Origin: Pseudomonas fluvialis
GTDB lineage: Bacteria; Pseudomonadota; Gammaproteobacteria; Pseudomonadales; Pseudomonadaceae
DNA length: 64,000 nt
Direction of reading: 5' to 3'
NCBI RefSeq assembly: GCF_002234375.1
Contig: NZ_NMQV01000013.1
Span: forward strand, 1 to 64,000
Position 1 is the first letter of the stretch; each line of letters starts with the position of its first letter. Below are positions 39,081-46,446 of this stretch, in pieces. Made by a program: the position numbers and the translations under genes. The notes beneath the pieces were generated by a model. That model had not been told where the DNA came from and ran no database searches. It saw only the letters and a list, made by a program, of their open reading frames with translations.

Positions 39081-40610
39081 ATGGTGGAAATCAGCAGCAC
39101 CCGCGCCGCGCCACCCAGCCCGCCGCTACGCCCATCAGTCGGCAGCGTCGAGCTGGCAGTACGTCTGCTGCAACCACTCGATCAACTGCTCGAAGCGGGC
39201 CAGACAGCCAAAGCGGAAGTCCTCCAGCTTCGCGAGGCCGCCAACAGTTTCCAGTTGGTATTGCGCCTGCAACTGGACAACGGCCAGAGCAGTACCCTGC
39301 AGGCGCAGAGCAGCCGTCCCCTGCCGATCGGCGAGCAGGTCCTGCTCACCGCACTATCCGCCACCCAGGCCAGTCTGCGCCCGCAAGGTGCCACCAGTCA
39401 GGCGCTGCAACAGCTCGACCTGCACTTACTGCCGACCGGCAGCCTGTTGCAGGGCAAAGTGCTCGACAGCCAGTCACAGCTCGACGCACAAGGCCGTCAA
39501 CAGTTCCGAATCGTGCTCAGCCTACTCAACACACCGCTGGCCGGAAGCCAGCTGCTGATCGACTCACCACAACCGTTACCCAACGGCAGCCTGCTCACCG
39601 CACAGGTTCAGGGCAGCCAGCAGTTGCTGTTCCTGCCGCTGAGCCAACAGCTCGATCAGCTGGCTGTACAGCAACAACTGCAAGGCCAGCTGGCCAACCA
39701 GGTCTCACTACAACCGCTACTCAAGGCGCTACCCGCCCTGCTACAGGCCAAGGGCCTGCCGGAAGGCGTGCAACAGAGCCTGCGACAATTATTCGCAGGC
39801 CTGCCCGAGCTGGAGCAGTTGAGCAACCCCAAGCAATTGGCCCAGGCCATGGAGAATGCCGGCAGCCTGCTGGAAAACCGCTTGTTGAGCGGCCAGCTCG
39901 GCACGCTGCCACACGATTTCAAAGCCAATCTGCTACGCCTGCTCGGTCAGCTTCTGCCACATAATCCGCAACAGGCTCTGGCACAGGCGTTCAGTCTCGG
40001 CCAGGGCCAGGGTAGCCAGGCCCTGCCGGCCTTCTTCCGCCAGGCACTGGGCGCTCTGGGCCAGAGCAGCACTCGCCAGCCTGCAGGCTTTCCCCTGCCA
40101 ACGCGCCTGCTGCAGGACATGGAAGGCGAAGCTGATCTGGAAACCCTGCTAAAACTCGCAGCGGCGGCGGTATCCCGTTTGCAGAGCCATCAACTGGCCA
40201 GCCTGGCGCAAAACCAGACACTGCCCGATGGCACTCAGCTGACCACGTGGCAAATGGAGCTGCCGGTACGCCAACAGCAGGACATCGTGCCCGTGCAGGT
40301 GCGCGTCCAGCACGAGGAGCCTGACAAAGCCAGTGAACGGGAAAGCCTCTGGCGGCTCGATCTGGCCTTCGACCTGCCGCCACTGGGCGCCTTGCAGGTA
40401 CAGGCACAGCTGCTGCGTGGCACCCTGAGCAGCCAACTGTGGGCCGAGCAGGCCAGCACTGCTGCACTGATCGACCAGGAACTGGAGCACCTGCGCCAAC
40501 GCCTCAAGGCCGCCGGCCTACAGGTTGGCGAACTGGCCTGCCGGCACGGCATGCCAGCTCAGGGGGCAAGCACACAACTCAGTCATCGCTGGGTGGATGA
40601 AACCGCATGA
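39081..40610 (+). CDS. FliK-like flagellar hook-length control domain protein
   Basis: 509-residue Gln- and Leu-rich protein. The long N-terminal part is low in complexity (many LQAQ/QQL runs); the C-terminal 120 residues resemble the FliK hook-length control domain (WRLDLAFDLPPLGALQVQAQL, then LRQRLKAAGLQVGEL). It is a second FliK relative in addition to the standard fliK at 60759-62045 and overlaps the next gene by four bases. Role in export-specificity switching is inferred. Confidence 0.75.
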   Translation: MVEISSTRAAPPSPPLRPSVGSVELAVRLLQPLDQLLEAGQTAKAEVLQLREAANSFQLVLRLQLDNGQSSTLQAQSSRPLPIGEQVLLTALSATQASLRPQGATSQALQQLDLHLLPTGSLLQGKVLDSQSQLDAQGRQQFRIVLSLLNTPLAGSQLLIDSPQPLPNGSLLTAQVQGSQQLLFLPLSQQLDQLAVQQQLQGQLANQVSLQPLLKALPALLQAKGLPEGVQQSLRQLFAGLPELEQLSNPKQLAQAMENAGSLLENRLLSGQLGTLPHDFKANLLRLLGQLLPHNPQQALAQAFSLGQGQGSQALPAFFRQALGALGQSSTRQPAGFPLPTRLLQDMEGEADLETLLKLAAAAVSRLQSHQLASLAQNQTLPDGTQLTTWQMELPVRQQQDIVPVQVRVQHEEPDKASERESLWRLDLAFDLPPLGALQVQAQLLRGTLSSQLWAEQASTAALIDQELEHLRQRLKAAGLQVGELACRHGMPAQGASTQLSHRWVDETA

Positions 40611-40957
40611 GCACGAGCAAGCATCAGGCACCACGCCAGGCCATTGCCCTGCGCTACGACGGACGCACTGCGCCGAATCTGACCGCCAAGGGCGATGACG
40701 AGCTGGCTGAGGCGATTCTCGCCATTGCCCGGGAATATGAAGTACCGATCTACGAAAATGCCGAACTGGTCAAACTGCTCGCTCGCCTGGAACTGGGCGA
40801 GGCCATTCCCGAAGCGCTGTACCGCACCATTGCCGAGATCATCGCCTTTGCCTGGCATTTGCGCGGCAAATGCCCGCCACCTCGCGGCACCGCCAGCGAC
40901 ACTGGGGAAGACGGTTTGCTCTGCCTGGCAGGGCCAGGCGGCAGGAAAGACGTTTAA
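40607..40957 (+). CDS. FlhB C-terminal-domain protein (FlhX-like)
   Basis: 116-residue soluble protein equal to the cytoplasmic C-terminal part of FlhB without membrane helices. Its AIALRYD (12-18) aligns with AVALKYD that follows the NPTH cleavage site in the full FlhB of this window, and VPIYENAELVKLLARLELGEAIPEALY matches the conserved FlhB-C core. The NPTH motif itself is absent. Stand-alone proteins of this kind (FlhX) can replace the cleaved FlhB fragment in epsilonproteobacteria. Coupled to the FliK-like gene by ATGA. Confidence 0.85.
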   Translation: MSTSKHQAPRQAIALRYDGRTAPNLTAKGDDELAEAILAIAREYEVPIYENAELVKLLARLELGEAIPEALYRTIAEIIAFAWHLRGKCPPPRGTASDTGEDGLLCLAGPGGRKDV

Positions 40958-40992
40958 CCGCACAGCAGGCAAACAGAATGCCCAGGAAAACA

Positions 40993-41382
40993 CTAGCCGC
41001 GGGGGGCCTGATGCAGCCTGCTGATCAACTCGGCCTCGGCCTTGCTCAGACCGCAGGACTGGGTGAGGTCATCGACACTGGCCCCCATGCCCACTAGGCG
41101 CGCGGCCTGGGTGAAGGACAGTGAACTGGGATCGCGCTGCTCGATCTGGTTGAGTTTCTCCGGCAGCGGCGCTACCACCCGGCGCAACTCATAGAGTTCT
41201 TCACCCATACGGATGCTGCCGGTCAGGTAGGTATCCAGGCGCTTGTTCAGCTCGCGCAGGCGCTGTTCAAAACCACGCGCCTGCACCTGCTGCTGTTCAG
41301 CCTGCTCACGCAGGCGGCGGGCCAACCACAGGCAAAACCCCAGTAGTCCGGCGCACAGCACCAGCAGGCCGCCCAGCGCCAT
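40993..41382 (-). CDS. DUF2802 family membrane protein
   Basis: About 129 residues: one N-terminal transmembrane helix, a coiled-coil stretch (LREQAEQQQVQARGFEQRL), then a C-terminal helix-turn-helix-like region (ARLVGMGASVDDLTQSCGLSKAEAEL). The family is found next to cheW at the end of Pseudomonas chemotaxis/flagella operons; the function is unknown. The ATG at 41382 is used; a TTG at 41391, one base after the cheW stop, is possible. Confidence 0.75.
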   Translation of the reverse strand: MALGGLLVLCAGLLGFCLWLARRLREQAEQQQVQARGFEQRLRELNKRLDTYLTGSIRMGEELYELRRVVAPLPEKLNQIEQRDPSSLSFTQAARLVGMGASVDDLTQSCGLSKAEAELISRLHQAPRG

Positions 41383-41392
41383 TTCCAGCAAC

Positions 41393-41872
41393 TCAGATAC
41401 TCTCCAGCTCGGACCACTCTTCCTCGCTCATCATCTTGTCGAGTTCAACCAGAATCAGCAGCTCGCCGTTCTTGTTGCACACGCCCTGGATGAACTTGGC
41501 GGATTCGTCGTTCCCCACATTCGGTGCCGTTTCCACTTCCGACTGGCGCAGGTAGACCACCTCGGCCACGCTGTCGACCAGGATGCCCACCACCTGCTTG
41601 TCCGCCTCGATGATAACGATGCGGGTATTGTCGGTAACCGGCGCAGAATCCAGGCCAAAGCGCTGGCGGGTATCGATTACCGTCACCACGTTGCCACGCA
41701 GGTTGATGATGCCCAGCACATAGCTAGGCGCGCCCGGCACCGGAGCAATCTCGGTGTAGCGCAGCACTTCCTGCACCTGCATCACGTTGATGCCGTAGGT
41801 TTCGTTATCCAGGCGGAAAGTCACCCACTGCAGGATGGGATCTTCGGAACCTTGTGCTGAACTCTTCTTCAT
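41393..41872 (-). CDS. cheW: Chemotaxis coupling protein CheW
   Basis: 159-residue SH3-like scaffold linking chemoreceptors to CheA. It carries the CheW features PSYVLGIINLRGNVVTVIDTRQRFGL near residues 50-75 and VDSVAEVV near 98. It lies downstream of parP and upstream of the DUF2802 gene. Confidence 0.95.
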   Translation of the reverse strand: MKKSSAQGSEDPILQWVTFRLDNETYGINVMQVQEVLRYTEIAPVPGAPSYVLGIINLRGNVVTVIDTRQRFGLDSAPVTDNTRIVIIEADKQVVGILVDSVAEVVYLRQSEVETAPNVGNDESAKFIQGVCNKNGELLILVELDKMMSEEEWSELESI

Positions 41873-41914
41873 GTTCCCTAGCCTCGTCTTGAGCCGCCAG
41901 CAGCGGCGAACGTG

Positions 41915-41931
41915 GGTACCAATCCCACTGT
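41915..41931. other. Small hairpin before cheW
   Basis: GTGGG-(7)-CCCAC inverted repeat in the 99-base gap between the parP stop and cheW. It is only five base pairs, so a weak regulatory structure at most; the rest of the gap shows nothing. Confidence 0.25.
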
Positions 41932-41971
41932 TGTATTCACTATAGCCGGCCTCACGGCCCGCTTGTCACCT

Positions 41972-42760
41972 TCAGGTTGCCATGCGCTTGACCGCACCGC
42001 TGGCAATCAACTCAGCCAGCGCGGTAACGTCCAGCAAGGCACACATGTGTTCAATCACCGTGCCAGCCAGCCATGGCCGCTGTGCACGCTGCGCACGCCA
42101 CTTGATCTGTGCCGGCTCCAGGCGAATGGAACGGCTGACCTGATGCACCGCCAGCCCCCACTCGTAACCCTGCACGGATATTACGTACTGTAGCCCTTCG
42201 CGGAAATCCTCACGATAGCGTTCCGGCATCACCCAGCGGGCCGTGTCGACCACTTTCAGGTTGCCTGCCTGACACGGCAGGATACCGAGAAACCACTCAG
42301 GCTGGCCAAACAACGGGGTCAGCTCCTGTCCGTCCAGCGGATAGATACTGCCCAGGCACACCAACGGCACCGCCAGGGTCAAACCGGCCACATCGAACAG
42401 CAGGCATTCGAAAGCCTCCTCCCCCCAACTCGGCCGTCCCTCCAAGGACAAGGGGTTATGCGGCGGAACAGCCGGCGCCTCGACAGCAGCCTCGACGAGT
42501 GGCTCGGCCAACGCCGCTGACAGAGGCTCGGCGGGCGGCTCTACAGGCGCAACAGGCAGATCAATACGCGCAACGGGCTCGGCTAGCGGCGCCGCGCTGG
42601 CAAGCAGGCGCGCATCACGCACCTGTTCCTCCAGTACGGCAGCCTGGAACTCATCCAGTTCGGCCTGCTCCAGCTCGACCGCCGCCTCCTGCAGCAGGGC
42701 ATCCAGATAACTCTGCAACGCCAGCTGCGGACGGGTGGCAGTTACCGGCACACGATTCAT
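41972..42760 (-). CDS. parP: CheW-domain protein ParP (chemotaxis array positioning)
   Basis: 262-residue protein with a CheW-like domain in the C-terminal half (about 120-255; FECLLFDVAGLTLAVPLVCLGSIYPL) preceded by an Ala/Glu/Pro-rich linker and a short N-terminal helix (MNRVPVTATRPQLALQSYLD). The gene follows the ParA-like parC, as in Vibrio and Pseudomonas, where ParP ties CheA and receptors to ParC at the cell pole. The ATG at 42760 is preferred over a TTG four codons earlier. The symbol rests on synteny. Confidence 0.8.
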   Translation of the reverse strand: MNRVPVTATRPQLALQSYLDALLQEAAVELEQAELDEFQAAVLEEQVRDARLLASAAPLAEPVARIDLPVAPVEPPAEPLSAALAEPLVEAAVEAPAVPPHNPLSLEGRPSWGEEAFECLLFDVAGLTLAVPLVCLGSIYPLDGQELTPLFGQPEWFLGILPCQAGNLKVVDTARWVMPERYREDFREGLQYVISVQGYEWGLAVHQVSRSIRLEPAQIKWRAQRAQRPWLAGTVIEHMCALLDVTALAELIASGAVKRMAT

Positions 42761-42827
42761 AAAGCCATCCAACCTTCTTCAATAGTCACTCTATCGGCCA
42801 TGCCGTGGAGATTCTTGAGCCCAACCC

Positions 42828-43616
42828 TCAGGCTACCTGCGTGACACCCTGTTGGCTGAGCAGGTGCTTGAGCAGTGCTCGGTAGGCAATCACCCCGCGA
42901 CTTTTCGCATCGAACTGCGAAGGGGTCTGTCCTGCCCGACTGGCATCACGCAGGCGCGTATCCACCGGTATATAGGCAGGCCACAAGTGTTCTGGATAGG
43001 CATTGCGCAATGTACGCAGGGTCTGCAAAGAAGCCTGGGTACGCCGATCAAACAGCGTCGGCACGATGCTGTAGGGCAATGCCTGCTTGCGCGAACGGTT
43101 GATCATCTGCAAGGTGCTGACCATGCGCTCCAGGCCTTTGACAGCGAGGAATTCGGTCTGCACCGGGATCACCAGCTGCTGGCAGGCTGCCAACGCATTG
43201 ACCATCAGCACGCCAAGCAGCGGCGGGCTGTCGATGATGGCAAAGTCGTATTGCTGCCAGAGTTGCGCAAGACTCTTGGCAATCACCAGACCCAGGCCAC
43301 TCTGCCCCGGTGACTGACGCTCCAGGGTTGCCAACGCCGTGCTGGAGGGCAGCAGGGCCATGCGCTCATGGCTGGTCGGCAACAACAGGCTGGCCGGCAG
43401 CCCTTCAGCCACCTGGCCGTGGTCGAGAAACAGATCGAAACAGCTATGTTCCAAAGCGTCGGGATCATGCCCGAAATAACTGGTCATCGAACCATGCGGA
43501 TCAAGATCGACCAGCAACACGCGCTTGCCGGCATCGGCCAACAAGCCCGCCAAGGCAATGGACGTAGTGGTCTTGCCGACCCCACCTTTCTGATTGGCAA
43601 CTGCCCAGACTCTCAT
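42828..43616 (-). CDS. parC: ParA-family ATPase ParC
   Basis: 262-residue MinD/ParA ATPase: deviant Walker A KGGVGKTTT near residue 11-18, Walker A' DLDPHGS near 40, and Walker B IIDSPPLLGVL near 120. Sitting between motD and the CheW-domain gene parP, it should position chemotaxis arrays rather than plasmids; no parB or parS is seen. It is distinct from topoisomerase IV parC, which shares the symbol. Confidence 0.85.
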   Translation of the reverse strand: MRVWAVANQKGGVGKTTTSIALAGLLADAGKRVLLVDLDPHGSMTSYFGHDPDALEHSCFDLFLDHGQVAEGLPASLLLPTSHERMALLPSSTALATLERQSPGQSGLGLVIAKSLAQLWQQYDFAIIDSPPLLGVLMVNALAACQQLVIPVQTEFLAVKGLERMVSTLQMINRSRKQALPYSIVPTLFDRRTQASLQTLRTLRNAYPEHLWPAYIPVDTRLRDASRAGQTPSQFDAKSRGVIAYRALLKHLLSQQGVTQVA

Positions 43617-43700
43617 CGTACGCTTCCAGCCGGCCCGCAGCGGACCTGCACAGGTCAACCGCAGCCAGGCCGCGAATGACAGGGAATTGACGGACTGCGC

Positions 43701-44543
43701 TTAAGGCGCAGAGCTTGCAGGAGCATTTGCAGGTTGCGTGCCAGCTCGTTGCAAGGCCGCGTCCGGAGTGGCATTGCCACTGCCTACGCCACTCACACTG
43801 CGGCGCACTTCGAGATTGCGTGACACCACCAGCACTACCCGGCGATTACGCGCTCGCCCTTCCGGCGTGGCATTGTCGGCTACCGGCTGAAATTCGCCAT
43901 AACCCACTGCAGCCAGGCGTGACGGATCAACTCCGTCCATCGCCAACAGGCGCACGATACTGGCTGCACGAGCAGTAGACAGCTCCCAGTTGCTGGGAAA
44001 CAACACCGTACTGATCGGCACGTTATCGGTAAAACCCTCCACGTGCACCGGGTTCTCGTAAGGCGCCAGAATCTTGGCGACCTTATCGATGAGCACGAAG
44101 CCGTTCTCGTTGGGAATGGCATCACCACTAGAAAACAGCAGATTGGAGTTCAGCTCGATCTCTACCCATAACTCGTTGCCACGCACCGTCAATTGGTCAC
44201 TGGAGATCAGGTCACCAAAGGCTTCACGTACGCTGTCGGCAATGCTGACCAGCGGGTCTGTGGGCGCGTCAGGGGCGCCTGTGCCCTGCTGTTGCTGCTC
44301 GCCCTGCTCGGGGTTGAGCAACACCGCCGGCTCCTCGCCAATGGGAATCGGCCGAATGGCGCGTTCGGGCTGGTTAAACACACCCACCAGCGAGTCGGAA
44401 AGAATCTTGTACTTGCCCTCATTGATCGAGGAGATCGAATACATCACCACAAAGAAGGCAAACAGCAAGGTAATGAAGTCGGCGTAAGAAACCAGCCAAC
44501 GCTCATGGTTTTCGTGTTCTTCTTCGATGCGGCGACGCGCCAT
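43701..44543 (-). CDS. motD: Flagellar motor protein MotD
   Basis: 280-residue MotB-type stator protein: N-terminal MotB plug and transmembrane helix (ERWLVSYADFITLLFAFFVV, with the proton-path Asp at about residue 23) and a C-terminal OmpA-like peptidoglycan-binding domain (about 130-250). Paired with motC just upstream. MotCD is the second Pseudomonas stator, used in swarming. The start is MARRRIEEEH; an upstream extension runs into motC in another frame. Confidence 0.94.
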   Translation of the reverse strand: MARRRIEEEHENHERWLVSYADFITLLFAFFVVMYSISSINEGKYKILSDSLVGVFNQPERAIRPIPIGEEPAVLLNPEQGEQQQQGTGAPDAPTDPLVSIADSVREAFGDLISSDQLTVRGNELWVEIELNSNLLFSSGDAIPNENGFVLIDKVAKILAPYENPVHVEGFTDNVPISTVLFPSNWELSTARAASIVRLLAMDGVDPSRLAAVGYGEFQPVADNATPEGRARNRRVVLVVSRNLEVRRSVSGVGSGNATPDAALQRAGTQPANAPASSAP

Positions 44544-44554
44544 GGCTCGCTCTC

Positions 44555-45295
44555 CTAGCCAATGAAGCCCTGCAGCTTCAATTCGATGGAGCGCGGATTT
44601 TCGCCTTCGGCAATCGACAACAGCCCTTCCAGAAGCATTTCCCGGTAGCGCGACTGGCGCTGGGCAATCGCCTTTAGCTTGTTGCCGATCGGCAGCAGCA
44701 GCAGGTTGGCCATACCGACACCATAGATGGTGGCGACAAACGCCACGGCAATGCCACTGCCCAACTGGCTGGGATCGGCCAGGTTGCCCATGACGTGGAT
44801 CAGACCCATCACCGCGCCGATGATGCCAATGGTCGGTGCATAGCCGCCCATACACTCGAACACCTTGGCCGCCTGGATGTCACGCGCCTCCTGGGTATAC
44901 AGGTCGACTTCGAGGATGCTGCGAATCGCTTCCGGCTCGGCACCATCGACCAGCAACTGCAAGCCCTTGCGCGCATAGGGGTCCAGCTCGGTTTCGGCAA
45001 TCGGTTCGAGTCCCAGCAGGCCTTCCTTACGCGCCGTCATGCTCCAGCCGACGACCTTGTCGATGCCGCCCAGCAGATTGATACGCGGCGGTAGGAAGAT
45101 CCAGCCAACCACCTGCAAGGCACGTTTGAACACCGGAACCGGCGTTTGCAGAAAAGCCGCCCCCAGTGTCCCACCCACGACAATAAGCGCCGCGGGGCCA
45201 TTGAGCAGTGAACCGACATGCCCGCCCTCGAGAAAGTTGCCGCCGACTATCGCCACGAAGGCCAGCACCAGCCCGATGACGCTCAACACATCCAT
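44555..45295 (-). CDS. motC: Flagellar motor protein MotC
   Basis: 246-residue MotA/ExbB-type stator subunit with four transmembrane helices (about 5-22, 30-48, 148-168, 180-200) and the typical [20 protein letters not shown] start. Its ATG overlaps the cheB stop (TGATG). With MotD it forms the proton-driven stator. Confidence 0.95.
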   Translation of the reverse strand: MDVLSVIGLVLAFVAIVGGNFLEGGHVGSLLNGPAALIVVGGTLGAAFLQTPVPVFKRALQVVGWIFLPPRINLLGGIDKVVGWSMTARKEGLLGLEPIAETELDPYARKGLQLLVDGAEPEAIRSILEVDLYTQEARDIQAAKVFECMGGYAPTIGIIGAVMGLIHVMGNLADPSQLGSGIAVAFVATIYGVGMANLLLLPIGNKLKAIAQRQSRYREMLLEGLLSIAEGENPRSIELKLQGFIG

Positions 45296-46404
45296 CAGAT
45301 ACAGGCCTCGGCCAGGTGCCGACCGATGTCATCCAGGCTGTATACCGCATCGGCCAGATTGGCCTTGACCACCGCCATGGGCATGCCATAGATGACACAA
45401 CTCGCCTCATCCTGCGCCCACACCTGGCTGCCACTCTGTTTGAGCAGGCGCGCTCCTTCACGACCATCGGCGCCCATACCCGTCAGCACCACGGCCAGAA
45501 CCTTGTCGTTATAGGACTTGGCTGCCGAACCAAAGGTAATGTCCACGCAGGGCTTGTAGTTGAGGCGCTCATCACCCGGCAGAATCTTCACCACGCCACG
45601 GCCATCGACCATCATCTGCTTGCCACCGGGAGCCAACAAAGCCAGCCCCGGGCGCAGCACATCGCCATCCTCGGCTTCCTTGACAGAAATTCGACAGAGC
45701 TTGTCGAGGCGCTCGGCAAAAGCCTTGGTAAAGGCAGCCGGCATGTGTTGGATTAGCAGGATCGGCGCCGGAAAATTGGCCGGCAACTGAGTCAGTACGC
45801 GTTGCAAGGCCACCGGCCCCCCCGTGGAGGTCCCAATGGCCACCAGCCGATAGGATTTGCGCTTGGGTGCCGGGCTAGTCGCTGCGGGGGCAACCGACGC
45901 GCTCTGACGCACACTGCCTGGCGAGGCACTGCTTGCTGCACTCGGACGTGGCGCTACGACAGGCGCGCTGCTCGGCACAGCAGGCTGCGGCTGACTGGCG
46001 CGCCGATTGCTACGGGCAATGGTGTGGATCTTCTCGCAGAGCAGTTGCTTGACCTTCTCCGGGTTGCGCGAGATGTCTTCGAAATTCTTCGGCAGAAAAT
46101 CCACCGCACCGGCATCCAGGGCATCGAGCGTTACCCGTGCGCCTTCGTGGGTAAGCGAGGAAAACATCAGTACCGGGGTCGGGCAGCGCTGCATGATGTT
46201 CTTCACTGCCGTGATGCCGTCCATCATCGGCATCTCGTAATCCATGGTGATGACATCCGGCTTTAGCGCCTGGGCCTGCTCAATGGCTTCACGACCGTTG
46301 GTCGCGGTGCCGACAACCTGGATATTGGGATCGGCACCGAGGATTTCCGACACCCGACGCCGGAAAAAACCGGAGTCGTCCACCACCAGAACCTTGACAG
46401 CCAT
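45295..46404 (-). CDS. cheB: Protein-glutamate methylesterase CheB
   Basis: 369-residue response regulator/methylesterase. Receiver domain (1-120) with phosphoacceptor Asp 55 ([11 protein letters not shown]), a Ser/Ala/Pro linker, and the C-terminal esterase (about 170-365) with AIGTSTGGP (nucleophile Ser), IQHMP and GMGADGREG. It demethylates chemoreceptors under CheA control. The start is [11 protein letters not shown]. Confidence 0.97.
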   Translation of the reverse strand: MAVKVLVVDDSGFFRRRVSEILGADPNIQVVGTATNGREAIEQAQALKPDVITMDYEMPMMDGITAVKNIMQRCPTPVLMFSSLTHEGARVTLDALDAGAVDFLPKNFEDISRNPEKVKQLLCEKIHTIARSNRRASQPQPAVPSSAPVVAPRPSAASSASPGSVRQSASVAPAATSPAPKRKSYRLVAIGTSTGGPVALQRVLTQLPANFPAPILLIQHMPAAFTKAFAERLDKLCRISVKEAEDGDVLRPGLALLAPGGKQMMVDGRGVVKILPGDERLNYKPCVDITFGSAAKSYNDKVLAVVLTGMGADGREGARLLKQSGSQVWAQDEASCVIYGMPMAVVKANLADAVYSLDDIGRHLAEACI

Positions 46405-46446
46405 ACACTCTCCTAACAGGCAGCAGACATCACTACTGCCAAACAA

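Noticed and set aside
39081..39964. Plus-strand frame 39014-39964 overlapping the FliK-like gene
   Set aside because: Offset frame with Arg/Pro/Ala-rich low-complexity content; the FliK-domain frame has the family C-terminus.
42828..43616. Plasmid or chromosome partition parA
   Set aside because: No parB or parS nearby; location between motD and a CheW-domain gene indicates the chemotaxis ParC.
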